A DNA stretch of 64,000 bases from Candidatus Flexifilum affinis. Its GTDB lineage: Bacteria > Chloroflexota > Anaerolineae > Aggregatilineales > Phototrophicaceae. The stretch lies in assembly GCA_016713325.1 (NCBI GenBank), contig JADJPJ010000010.1, positions 62,001 through 126,000 on the forward strand, read 5' to 3'. Shown piece by piece: positions 37,583-46,690 of the stretch. A model generated the notes under the pieces. That model ran no database searches, was not told the DNA's origin, and was given only the letters and a program-made list of their open reading frames with translations. The number at the start of each line of letters is the position of its first letter. The stretch's first letter is position 1. The translations under genes and the position numbers were made by a program.

Positions 37583-38704
37583 ATGACCCATGATGACCTG
37601 CGTACCCGTGAAGTGACCGATAGGATGCAGACCACGAACAGCGATGGCGCTGTGATTGATCGCTACCAGCAGAGGCTGGACGCGATCATGGCACAGGGGA
37701 TCGATGCCGTGCGGCGTGACGAGGACCTGCAAGACGAGCTACTCCGTATTGCCGACTGGCTCACCGAGCGCCTGCGCTGGGAGCGCCGGTTCGGAGAAGG
37801 TATCGAACTCCAGGAACGGCTGATCCCCTTCCTGCCTGATGCCGCGACGTCGCTGCGTGCAGTCGCCGCCGCGCTCAGGATCATGTCCGGCAGCGAGCTG
37901 GACGGCTTCCGGGAACTGCGCGACGTGGCCGAACAAGACTCCGGCAATGCCTGGGGCTGGATCACGCTCGGTTCCAACTATCTGTGGGCCGGGCAACTCG
38001 AAGCGGCGGAGAAGGTCCTGCTCCACGCTACTACGCTCGAACCTGCCGAATCAGACGCTCGCGCGTCCGCCCATCACATGCTGTTCAAGTTGTACGGTAT
38101 GCAGAAGCGGGTCGATGAGGCCGTCACCTCGTGGCAGGAAGCGGTACAACTCGATCCCGATCTCGAAGCCACACTGCCCGATCTGCTGCGGACGCTCATC
38201 TACTGGTACCACTACGACACCGCCGAGCGCTATCTGCACCGTGAACGCAACGAGGTGCGCCGCCTTTTCTACGGCGATCTGATCAACGTCAAGCGCTCGC
38301 GGATGCTGATTCCCAATAGCTGGGAATGGGTGACGCGGATGGACCCAAAGACTCTGGATGAAGCGTATGAGGAGTTTGCCGAAGCCAGCCTGCGTTTCGT
38401 CAGACCACAGTTGGCGCTCGACGCGTTGCAGCCTTTGCTCGACCGGGGCGAAATCAGCCGACGCCGGCTGGCGTTGGCGGGATTGGCGTGGGCACAGCAG
38501 CGCATGCTTGACCGTGCCAGGTGGGCGCTGGATCTCGCCTTGCGCGCTGGGGATCTCGAATTCCCGCGCGGGACACGCCGTTCTGTCGGCGGAAGGCGAA
38601 TTCTGGACTCCGAGACACGGGTCCTGTATGGGGAGATCGTCGTGGACCCTGACATCAGAGAGGAGATCGATCGCTACTTCATGCCCGTCGTCAACAGCGA
38701 TTGA
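37583..38704 (+). CDS. TPR-like protein of the catabolic operon
   Basis: This 373-residue protein starts 21 bases after the ATPase gene. It is all helical, with tetratricopeptide-like pairs around residues 115-205 (GNAWGWITLGSNYLWAGQLE, LLHATTLEPAESDARASAHH, EAVTSWQEAVQLDPDLEATL) and again at 270-325. No enzymatic motif and no signal peptide is seen. It may be an adaptor or regulatory protein in this operon. The precise role is unknown. Confidence 0.7.
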   Translation: MTHDDLRTREVTDRMQTTNSDGAVIDRYQQRLDAIMAQGIDAVRRDEDLQDELLRIADWLTERLRWERRFGEGIELQERLIPFLPDAATSLRAVAAALRIMSGSELDGFRELRDVAEQDSGNAWGWITLGSNYLWAGQLEAAEKVLLHATTLEPAESDARASAHHMLFKLYGMQKRVDEAVTSWQEAVQLDPDLEATLPDLLRTLIYWYHYDTAERYLHRERNEVRRLFYGDLINVKRSRMLIPNSWEWVTRMDPKTLDEAYEEFAEASLRFVRPQLALDALQPLLDRGEISRRRLALAGLAWAQQRMLDRARWALDLALRAGDLEFPRGTRRSVGGRRILDSETRVLYGEIVVDPDIREEIDRYFMPVVNSD

Positions 38705-38768
38705 ACGCTGCGGACGGCTGCCCAGCAGGCAATTTCCTTCAGCCCAAACCTATCGAAAGGTACGAAGC

Positions 38769-39587
38769 ATGGCAACCCCGTTTAAGCTCAGCCTGATTTT
38801 CGGCGATGGACCGAATGTTCCGCCGGAGCAGATCGCCCCCGGTTTCGAGATGGCAGAAGTGCCAGGACACCTCTTCGCGGTCCCGTTTGCCAGTGAAGGC
38901 ACATGGCAGAAGAACAAGGCGACGATCGAGTCTTACAATCTGCCGCCGATCAAGGTGTCGAGCCACTGGCTTGATCGCCTGATGGTCACGGGACCCGACG
39001 TGGACTGGGAACTGCTCGACCTGTGGACGAAACGCATGTTTACCCGCCTGTCGCAGCTCGGCGTCGAAACCGTCGGCGTTTACGGATTGTTTTTTCCTCT
39101 GAAGGATGGTTTCTCCAGAACCAAGGCGACAGACCAGGCGATTCGCTACGCCAACGCGATGGCCGACTATGCCGCGCCGTTGAACATACGAATCGCCCTT
39201 GAGCCGATGGCCAACCCCGACACGCTGTGGCCCAGCTACCTCGACGGGATCGCCTTTGCCAAGGAAGTCGGGCGTCCCGAAGTGCGCGTGATGGCCGACC
39301 TTGCCTATCTTCTGAAGCTCAAGGAGCCTTTCGAACACGTCGCCCAGGAGCCGGAGTACTGCCTCCACTGTCACATTGCGGGCGAGCCCGCTCAGCCCGG
39401 CACCGGCGACCGTGTCGAGATCCACAAGAAGCTGTTCCGCGTCCTGCGCGACATGGGTTACGAGGGCGGCGTTTCCTGTGCCTGTCCCTGGATCAGCACC
39501 GATGGCGGATCGTTCGACTTCACCAAAGAGACCGCAAAGACCCTGAAGTATCTGCAAGACCTGCGCGCCGAAATCTACGCCGAGTAA
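38769..39587 (+). CDS. Sugar phosphate isomerase/epimerase family protein 1
   Basis: This 272-residue TIM-barrel protein of the AP-endonuclease-2/xylose-isomerase-like superfamily shows metal-site regions: Glu in IRIALEPMANPDTLWPSYLD, Asp in VRVMADLAYLLKL, His in EYCLHCHIAGEP, and ACPWISTDGG near the end. Such enzymes isomerise or epimerise sugars, keto sugars or inositols with divalent metals. A clear paralogue follows at 39662. ATG 38769 follows AAAGG at 38756-38760. Confidence 0.85.
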   Translation: MATPFKLSLIFGDGPNVPPEQIAPGFEMAEVPGHLFAVPFASEGTWQKNKATIESYNLPPIKVSSHWLDRLMVTGPDVDWELLDLWTKRMFTRLSQLGVETVGVYGLFFPLKDGFSRTKATDQAIRYANAMADYAAPLNIRIALEPMANPDTLWPSYLDGIAFAKEVGRPEVRVMADLAYLLKLKEPFEHVAQEPEYCLHCHIAGEPAQPGTGDRVEIHKKLFRVLRDMGYEGGVSCACPWISTDGGSFDFTKETAKTLKYLQDLRAEIYAE

Positions 39588-39661
39588 CTTTCAAAGACAA
39601 CTGCCGTTGGATGGCTGCCATCGGGCAGCCCTGACGGCTCAATAGGTGAAAAGGAACTGAT

Positions 39662-40492
39662 ATGGCTGCACCATTCAAACTCAGTATTCTCGTTGGCGAC
39701 GATCCCGGCAGGCCGCCGGCAGAGGTGGCGAAAGGCTTTGAACAAGCCGAGATCGCCGCCGGTCTCCAGTTGATTCCCCTTGAGTCTAATGAAGCATGGA
39801 CCAAGAAGCAGGAGGAGATCGCGTCCTGGGGCACTCCCCCGATTCGCATTTCCAGCCACTATCTCGAAGGACTGCCGGGCCAGCAGCTGACAGGACCCCA
39901 CGCCGATCTGGAACTTCAGCAGTTCTACACCAAACGCCTGTTTTCCCGCCTAGCCGACGTTGGCGTCAAAACCATCGGCATTGGCGCCTGGTGCTTTCCG
40001 GTGGTCGACGGCTTCTCCAAGACCAAGACAATGGATCAGGCGATCAGCTACTGCAACTTCATCGCCGATCAGGCCTCCGTTCACGGCATGGTGATCGCGC
40101 TGGAGCCGCAGGCGCTCCTCGACTCGCTGTTCCCGCGCTATCTCGATGGGTTGGCCTTCGCCAAAGAAGTGGCCCGGCCGGAAGTGCGCGTGATGGCGGA
40201 CCTGGCGTACTTTATCAAGCTGGATCAGCCTCTGGAGCACATTCTGCAGAGTCCTGAATACTGCATGCACTGCCACATGGCGGGCGCCAATGACGGGCAG
40301 CCCGGCGTGGGCGATATGGTAGAGATTCACACGCATCTGTTCCGCGTTCTGCGTGACGCCGGCTATGACAAGGCCGTGTCATGCGCCTGCCCCTGGGTCA
40401 GCACCGATGGCGGCCCGCTCAATTTCGGAAAAGAAACCGCCAAGTCGCTGCGCTACCTGCAAGACCTGCGCGAAAAAGTATACGCGTCGTAG
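39662..40492 (+). CDS. Sugar phosphate isomerase/epimerase family protein 2
   Basis: This 276-residue paralogue aligns throughout with the previous protein, sharing APFKLSILVGD, SRLADVGVKTIGIGAWCFPV, MVIALEPQALLDSLFPRYLD, EVRVMADLAYFIKLDQPLEH and SCACPWVSTDGG. The same candidate metal ligands are kept. Duplication with divergence suggests two successive or alternative sugar intermediates, or a heteromeric enzyme. The substrate is not known. Confidence 0.85.
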   Translation: MAAPFKLSILVGDDPGRPPAEVAKGFEQAEIAAGLQLIPLESNEAWTKKQEEIASWGTPPIRISSHYLEGLPGQQLTGPHADLELQQFYTKRLFSRLADVGVKTIGIGAWCFPVVDGFSKTKTMDQAISYCNFIADQASVHGMVIALEPQALLDSLFPRYLDGLAFAKEVARPEVRVMADLAYFIKLDQPLEHILQSPEYCMHCHMAGANDGQPGVGDMVEIHTHLFRVLRDAGYDKAVSCACPWVSTDGGPLNFGKETAKSLRYLQDLREKVYAS

Positions 40493-40503
40493 AAGAGGCC
40501 AAC

Positions 40504-41156
40504 ATGCCATTCAACAAAGCAGCAGACGGCGACATCAAGGTCGCGGTGATCACCGGGAACCATCCGTTTGAGGTTCCGGAATTCGTGAATTTCTTCCGCA
40601 GCCTCTCCGGGGTTGACTGCTACGTGCAGGATCTCGATAACTTCGCCGCCGACATGTCAGACATCCGGCGCGAGTACGACGTGCTGCTTTTCTACAACAT
40701 GCACGGACAGCCTCCGACAGACTCGGCCACGCGGCGGGTTATCGAGCGCCTCGGCGAGACCACACAGGGCATCTTCCTGCTCCACCACGCGATTCTAGGC
40801 TGGGCAGACTGGCACATCTGGACAGAGATCGTTGGCATCCAGGATCGCCGCTTCACCTATCATCCGGGTGAAAAGTGACTGTCGAGGTCGTGGATGCAAC
40901 GCACCCGATCACCAAGGGCCTGGCGAACTGGACGATGCTGGACGAGACCTACAAGATGGAAAGCGCCGGCGAAGGCAGTCAGATTCTGCTAGGAACGCAT
41001 CACCCCAAGAGCCTGCGCACCCTCGCCTGGACTCGGCAATACCGGAATTCACCGGTGTTCTGCTATGCCTCCGGGCATGGGAAAGACACCTGGGCCGATC
41101 CCAACGTCAAGACGGTCGTCGAACGCGGGATCCAGTGGGCGGCAGGCAAGCTCTAG
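40504..41156 (+). CDS. ThuA-like protein, split between two overlapping frames
   Basis: The first frame (40504-40878, 124 residues) ends HPGEK; the second (GTG at 40875 to 41156, 93 residues) starts VTVEVVDATHPITKGLANW. Together they make the single ThuA domain: DIKVAVITGNHPFEVPEFVN, YDVLLFYNMHG, GIFLLHHAILGWADWHIW, then GHGKDTW and RGIQWAAGKL. ThuA (trehalose-utilisation) proteins have a glutamine-amidotransferase-like fold. The GTGA overlap could permit separate coupled translation, but relatives are single chains, so a one-base indel at AAAAG (40871-40875) is likelier. Confidence 0.75.
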
Positions 41157-41304
41157 CCGCCGCGGCGCGGTTGTTTTTCTTGCCGTGAGCCGCCACTGAT
41201 AGGCATCGTTGATGGCCCCATAATGGAGGCCGCCTGCGAATGCCATCAGTGCGGCTTGTGTTCTTCCATCCATGTTCGCGCAGAATCGAAAGCGATTGAT
41301 CACA

Positions 41305-42279
41305 ATGAAGAAACAACCTATTCCGCAGACCGATCTGGAGACCTCGCGGATTGCCTATGGAACCTGGCATCTGGGCGGCGGTTGGGACAGCCAACCCGTC
41401 TCTCAGGAGATCATCGATCGGGCTGACAGGCTGCTGCACGCTGCGGTCGAACATGGTATCACGCTGATCGATCTGGCGGATATCTACACGAGGGGGAAAT
41501 CCGACAAAACGGTCGGCGAGGTGATCAGGCGAGATCCCGGCTTGCGCGACAAAGTGCTCTTGCAGGAGAAGGTCGGCATCCGCTTCGGCGACGACCCGAA
41601 CCCTGGCGATCCCGGTCGTTATGATTTCAGTTATCAGCACCTTACGCGTTCAGTCGAAACCTGCCTTGAGCGGCTCAACACGGATTATGTCGATCTGCTG
41701 CTGCTGCACCGTCCCGATCCCCTGATCGAGCCGGAAGAAGTCGCGCGCGCCTTTGAGTCCTTGCACAGCAGCGGCAAAGTGCGATATTTCGGCGTGAGTA
41801 ACCACACCGGGATGCAGATCGAGCTGTTGAAGAAGTTCGTCACGCAGCCCCTGGTCGTCAACCAGATCGAACTCAATGTGCTCCATAACGATCTGATCAC
41901 GGATGGAATTGTCGCCAACACGCAGCGCGCCAGATACACCGGGGCCCGCGACACTCTGGATTACTGCCGTGTCAACGACATCCTGGTCCAGGCGTGGTCA
42001 CCGGTTGCCGGTGGCAGCCTGTTCGCGCCAGGCGATGATGTGCCGGACAATGTGAAGCAGACTGCCGCGGAGATCGCTCGACTGGCTGTCGAACACAACA
42101 CCAGCAAGGAAGCCGTCGCGGTCGCCTGGCTCCTGCGCCATCCGGCCCGGATTCAACCCATCCTGGGAACTCTGAACGTTCAGCGGCTGGCGGAGAGTGT
42201 TCGCGCCGATGACCTCGAGTTGAGCCGCGAAGAATGGTACCGCCTGCTGGCAGCGGCCAACGGTGCATCGGTTCCCTGA
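41305..42279 (+). CDS. Aldo/keto reductase 2
   Basis: This 324-residue reductase starts at ATG 41305. The AKR motifs are IAYGTWHLGGGWDSQPVSQE, Asp in ITLIDLADIYTRGKSDKTVG (with Tyr), Lys in LQEKVGI, and His in LLLHRPDPL. NADP-binding text QAWSPVAGGSLFAPGDDV and QPILGTLNVQRLAESV follow. It is closer to the YdhF-like group (DIYTRGKSD, TRSVETCLERLNTDYVDLLL) than to the reductase at 29633. It probably acts on the same sugar-derived aldehydes. Confidence 0.88.
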   Translation: MKKQPIPQTDLETSRIAYGTWHLGGGWDSQPVSQEIIDRADRLLHAAVEHGITLIDLADIYTRGKSDKTVGEVIRRDPGLRDKVLLQEKVGIRFGDDPNPGDPGRYDFSYQHLTRSVETCLERLNTDYVDLLLLHRPDPLIEPEEVARAFESLHSSGKVRYFGVSNHTGMQIELLKKFVTQPLVVNQIELNVLHNDLITDGIVANTQRARYTGARDTLDYCRVNDILVQAWSPVAGGSLFAPGDDVPDNVKQTAAEIARLAVEHNTSKEAVAVAWLLRHPARIQPILGTLNVQRLAESVRADDLELSREEWYRLLAAANGASVP

Positions 42280-42378
42280 GCGAATGCCAGGAGGGTGTCT
42301 CGATCATGGATGCCTCTCTCCGCACGCTTACGTCAGTGACTGAAATTCTTGTAGCGAAAGCCCAGGTGGCGTGCGGCG

Positions 42379-43601
42379 ATGGCAAAACTCGACCTCACTG
42401 TAGAGCAGTGGAATTCAGCGAGGCTTGTCAGGGATATTGCGTGGTTTGGTTTCGCCTCGGCGGCGACCATGCGTTTTCTGCCCTACTTCGCGCTCCGATT
42501 AGGCGCGACGCCGCTCGAAGTGGGGCTGATCGCGTCTTTGCCCGCTGTTGTGCTGTTCCTGGTCAACTGGCTGAGCGACTGGTGGTGCCGGCGTTACAAC
42601 AGCTCTTTGCAAGCGATGATTCTGCCCTCGATCCTGCATCGCCTGGTGTTCATACTCCCCGCCTTCGCGCCATTTTTTCCTGTGCAGTGGCGTCCCCTGT
42701 GGATCATCGCAGCGGCCATGCTGCCAGCAGTTGGGCAGGGGATATCGTCGACAGTGTTCATCCTCGTGATGCGTGAAGCCGTAAGCCGGGAATACCTTCC
42801 AACTCTCATGGCGCGCCGCAAGCTGTGGATGAGCATCGCCATTGGTGTGGGGACGCTAGTGGCCGGTCTGGTCCTTGAGGCCCTGCCTTTTCCGCAGAAC
42901 TATCAGATCGTGTTTATGCTGGCATCCGCCGGATCGCTGATCAGCCTGTGGCACCTGGTCCGGATCAGGGTGGAATCGCATGAGCCGCCGGCACCTGCAC
43001 CGCTGGTCAGGATGGTTGTACAGCAGATCTCCAGTCGGGATACCCGCTCAGTGGTGCTGGTGACGCTGACTGCGTTTATCTCGTTCTACTTCGTCGTTGG
43101 CGTGATCCCTATTCATTTGCAGTCCATGGGAGCCAGCGAGGGATTCATCTCGATCTTCGGCGTGGTCGAGCTGTTGGCAGCGGCCGCTTCGACGCTACTG
43201 ACGGTGCGCCTGCTGCGGCGCCTAGGTCATCGTTCGCTGGTCGCCGTTTCGATGGTCGCGACGGCAGCCGCAGCGGTCATTCTGGGATTGGCTCCCGCCT
43301 GTGGTTCACACTGATTGCAGCCGCATTCACGGGTTCGGCCTGGACGCTGGCAGACATTGCCATCTTCGGCTACTTTGCTGAACGCACCAGGACCGAGAAT
43401 ATTGGCGCGACGATGGTCTACAACGAAATGATGTACGTGGGCATCTTCATCGGACCGCTGCTGGGGAACACCCTGCTTGAGCTCGGCGTCAGCACGGTGT
43501 CCGTTCTGCTGATCGGCGCAGGGCTTCGGGTGATGGCGGGGATTCTGATTCAGACAGGAAGCCCACGCCCCGCGAAGACTCTGTTCCGTCGATCTCACTG
43601 A
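42379..43601 (+). CDS. MFS transporter (frameshifted)
   Basis: The first frame reads as a many-spanning permease (RLVRDIAWFGFASAATMRFL, TPLEVGLIASLPAVVLFLVN, WIIAAAMLPAVGQGISSTVF) and loses sense at about 43300. The next frame continues LWFTLIAAAFTGSAWTLADI and ends at 43601. The joined product is about 407 residues with about 11-12 hydrophobic segments. No substrate can be assigned. Its position suggests an alternative importer or exporter for the island's substrate. A base indel near GCCTGTGG is the simplest explanation for the split. Confidence 0.75.
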
Positions 43602-43633
43602 GATGCCGATGGCGTACAAAGACGAGGAAAATG

Positions 43634-44692
43634 ATGGAATGTAAAGCCTATGGGGTCCTCTCCGACGGACGCCTGGTGGATGAATATGTTCTGACCAACG
43701 CTTCCGGGATGGAAGTCCGAATCATCACCTATGGCGGGACTATCACGTCGATCAGAGTGCCTGACCGCCACGGAAACTTTCAGAACATCATGCTGGGGTT
43801 CAATGATCTTCAGGGTTATGTGACTTACAACGCCTTTTTCAGCTGCATCACCGGGCGGTATGCGAACCGTATCGGGGGAGGACGCTTCACGCTGGATGGG
43901 ACGACGTACACCCTGGCGATCAACAACGGGCCGAATCACATTCACGGCGGCGTGGTGGGTTTCGACAAGCGCGTGTGGAAGGCTGAGCCCGTATCCGGGT
44001 CAAGTGAAGAGGGTCTGAAGCTTTCGTATTTCAGCCCCGATGGCGAAGAAGGCTATCCTGGCAATCTGGATGCCTCCGTTACCTACACCATGACCGAGGC
44101 CAACGAACTGCGGGTGGAGTGCTGCGCGGTCACCGACAAGCCGACCATTGTGAACCTGACCAACCACACCAAATTCAACCTGAGTGGTGATGGAATGGGC
44201 AGCGTATCCGGTCACATCATGATGATCAATGCCGATTTCTTCACGCCCACCGATGCCACCCAGATCCCGACGGGTGAGCTTGCGCCTGTCGAAGGCACTC
44301 CGTTCGATTTTCGCAAACCCAAAGTCATCGGTCCCGGCCAGCGTTCGACGCATCCCCAGATTGTAATCGGCAGAGGGTACGATCATAACTGGGTCATCAA
44401 CCGTCCCACTCCCTATGATGGGGCGCCTGTTCTGGCTGCGCGTGTATATGATCCGCTCACCGGGCGTATGGTGGACGTATTGACCAACGCGCCGGGCATC
44501 CAGTTCTACGGGGGCAACTTCCTGGACGGGACTACCGCCGGTTCCGGAGGGCTGTATCGTCAGGGAGACGGCCTCGCGCTGGAAGCGGAAGGGTATCCGG
44601 ACGCGCCCAACAAGCCGAATTTCCCATCAGTGGTTCTGCGTCCGGGTGAGACCTACTGCTCGACGACCATCTTTCGCTTCAGCACAGACTGA
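43634..44692 (+). CDS. galM: Aldose 1-epimerase (galactose mutarotase)
   Basis: This 352-residue enzyme interconverts alpha and beta sugar anomers. Landmarks: TYGGTITSIRVPDRHGNF, GRYANRIGGGRFTLDG, NGPNHIHGG (His), TIVNLTNHTKFNLSGDG (His), GYDHNWVI and the catalytic Glu in LALEAEGYPDAPNKPNF. The usual NLTNHTYFNL reads NHTKFNL, a mild deviation. ATG 43634 is better spaced from GAGGAAA (43624-43630) than ATG 43631. It ends the catabolic island. Confidence 0.9.
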   Translation: MECKAYGVLSDGRLVDEYVLTNASGMEVRIITYGGTITSIRVPDRHGNFQNIMLGFNDLQGYVTYNAFFSCITGRYANRIGGGRFTLDGTTYTLAINNGPNHIHGGVVGFDKRVWKAEPVSGSSEEGLKLSYFSPDGEEGYPGNLDASVTYTMTEANELRVECCAVTDKPTIVNLTNHTKFNLSGDGMGSVSGHIMMINADFFTPTDATQIPTGELAPVEGTPFDFRKPKVIGPGQRSTHPQIVIGRGYDHNWVINRPTPYDGAPVLAARVYDPLTGRMVDVLTNAPGIQFYGGNFLDGTTAGSGGLYRQGDGLALEAEGYPDAPNKPNFPSVVLRPGETYCSTTIFRFSTD

Positions 44693-45297
44693 CAGATCCT
44701 TTTGCCTGTTTTTCGGTGCGCCTTGTAGAGATCTCGCGAGTGCTGAAGTGACAGTTGTTTGGCGCACACGAGCAGGATTCCCAGGGGGATTCTTTTAGCG
44801 GCTGAGAGTCTGTGTCAACTGGCCGCATTATATGGAGTGTCAATGGTAATTCACAGCAAGTTCCTTCCATTCGTTGGGTTGTATTCTGCAATTCAATTGC
44901 CCAGTGATATCGACTGAATGTCCGTTCGTGAAGATGGACATGACGGGCTTGCCTCATCAGCCGTTGTGCAACGCCGATCAGTGCCGGATAGCGTTTGCCA
45001 GACTCATCGAAGACGAGTCTGCCTCGTGTGTTCAGACCCATTCGCTTCGCCATCCCAGGCGGAGGAAGTAGCCGCTCGTAGTTGCTCCAGGTGAGCGGCG
45101 TGGTGATGAAACACGGCTCAGCGATGATGCCTTCTGCGCGGTGGTAGTTGTAGATCGAGCGGGTGGACACGCCGAGCCGCTGCGCCAGCCATGCCTGAGG
45201 GTACTGTCCGGGTCGGCGGCGGATGAGCTCTCGCTCCAACGCCTGACGGTACGTCGTCGGGCTGCGGAGTTCGTCCAGCTCGACGGAATCGCCTGCG
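44679..45297 (-). pseudogene. HTH protein remnant truncated by the adjacent IS
   Basis: Reading leftward from the IS end, an open frame gives AGDSVELDELRSPTTYRQAL, then ERELIRRRPGQYPQAWLAQR and LGVSTRSIYNYHRAEGI, a helix-turn-helix. It continues to GLNTRGRLVFDESGKRYPAL and RLMRQARHVHLHERTF. Coding character fades after about residue 140. The frame runs straight into the IS terminal repeat at 45298 with no start of its own, so the 5' part was displaced or lost by insertion. Function is unknown beyond DNA binding. Confidence 0.5.
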
Positions 45298-46528
45298 TGT
45301 ACGGTGCGAAAACCTTATCCGAGGGAAGACTAAGCGACTCGGCGGTAGTCCTGGATCAGCCCCTGCAAGATGTCACGCCGCTCTATCTGACCCTGAGGGG
45401 TCGAAACTGGTAGCGGGATGGGCGTGCGTTGTTCGATCCCCTGATGCGGGCGGCCGCAGTTGTAATATCTGATGTATTCGGAAAGGACGATGTGCAGGTG
45501 ACGCTGATCGAGCATGATGAGCCGGTCAAGGCATTCTTCGCGAACAGAACGGATCCAACGCTCGGCAAACGCATTGGCTTTCGGTGCACGTACGGGCGTT
45601 TTGATGACCTCGATCCCTTCGGTTTCGAAGATCGTGTTGAAGACCGATGTGTACTTGCTGTCGCGATCGCGGATCAAGTAGCGCACTGGATAACCGGTCT
45701 CCGCAGGCTGCCAGAGGAAGTTCCATGCTTGCTGGTTGACCCAAGCGGAGGTGGGATGCAGCGTGATCCCCGCGAGGTGAACGCGGCGTGTCCCGACCTC
45801 CATGAAAAAGAACACGTAGAGTGTCTGCAAGCGAAGCGTTTCGACGGTGAAGAAATCGCATGCCAGGAGTTGGTGACGATAGTGTTTCAGAAATGTCCGC
45901 CACGAGGTTGTTCGACGTTGCCGCCCTCGAGCAGGAGGAATGCCGTGACGGCGTAGGATGTCGCGGATGGTTGTCTCGCCGATCGTCACCGCCAACTTTT
46001 TCAACTCCCCGTGCAGCTTGCCCCCGCCCCAACCGTTCTCGCGTGCCAACCGCAAAACCAAGGCCTCAACCTCGGCATCCGTTCGCGGACGACCGCCCCG
46101 CTTTCTCGCGGAGGCATACGTCCATTTCTTGCGAATCAAATCGCGATGCCAGCGTATCAGGGTGTCTGGTTGGAACAGGAGCAGCAAGTTGCCTAACTGC
46201 TCTCGCAATGGTTGTCCCGCCTGCTTGATCTGCGTAACAAGGGTAGTGAACAGGAGTTTCTCGAAGCGCGAGAGGGTCGGCGCACGCTTCTGTCGGCGGC
46301 GAACAACGGCGAGTTGTTGGCGCAGGAACAGGATTTCCAAGTCTTTCTGATCGAGTGGTTGCCGAACAACGCGCAGGATGTCGAGCAGGAAGACAATGAG
46401 CTGGTGAAGCGAATACCAAAACATGAATAGGAGTGACCAAGTTGAGAGCTGAAAGCGGGTATCTTACCTGACGAAATCGGTTTTTGGTCGAGAATACATG
46501 TGTATGGATACGGTTTTCGCACCATACA
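45298..46528 (-). mobile_element. Intact insertion sequence with terminal inverted repeats
   Basis: A 1231-bp element is bounded by matching repeats: TGTACGGTGCGAAAACC then TTATCC at the left (45298-45320), and GGATACGGTTTTCGCACC then ATACA at the right (46506-46528). They agree at 21 of 23 positions when one is reversed. The ends are of the TG...CA kind. It encodes one full transposase on the minus strand. No direct target duplication is obvious in the flanks. Confidence 0.75.
45330..46424 (-). CDS. IS transposase, DDE integrase core
   Basis: This 364-residue transposase has an N-terminal helical part (QKDLEILFLRQQLAVVRRRQ), an HTH-like region (RWHRDLIRKKW, GRPRTDAEVEALVLRLAREN) and an rve-type core. 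The catalytic acids are Asp in LLACDFFTVETLRLQ, Asp in LIRDRDSKY and Glu in NAFAERWIRSVREECLDRLI. The C-terminus YIRYYNCGRPHQGIEQRTP is typical of IS3/IS481-like enzymes. All catalytic residues are present, so it may be active. Confidence 0.88.
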   Translation of the reverse strand: MFWYSLHQLIVFLLDILRVVRQPLDQKDLEILFLRQQLAVVRRRQKRAPTLSRFEKLLFTTLVTQIKQAGQPLREQLGNLLLLFQPDTLIRWHRDLIRKKWTYASARKRGGRPRTDAEVEALVLRLARENGWGGGKLHGELKKLAVTIGETTIRDILRRHGIPPARGRQRRTTSWRTFLKHYRHQLLACDFFTVETLRLQTLYVFFFMEVGTRRVHLAGITLHPTSAWVNQQAWNFLWQPAETGYPVRYLIRDRDSKYTSVFNTIFETEGIEVIKTPVRAPKANAFAERWIRSVREECLDRLIMLDQRHLHIVLSEYIRYYNCGRPHQGIEQRTPIPLPVSTPQGQIERRDILQGLIQDYRRVA

Positions 46529-46690
46529 AGAAAAATGGAGTAAGCTGTAAGACGAGACTGAGGAACTGCTCAAAACGGCCCTGGATGAGATGTCGAAGCT
46601 GCGTGGAGCAGCAATCAAAGGCATCCGCGAAAACTATGCGAATATTATACTAGACGACTTATACTTGACGTGAAGGTAGAGGACAATACC

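Noticed and set aside
46551..46673. Forty-codon helical fragment (ELLKTALDEMSKLRGAAIKG) right of the IS
   Set aside because: It has a TAA directly upstream and no start site with a ribosome signal. It may be a gene fragment but could also be chance, so it is not annotated.
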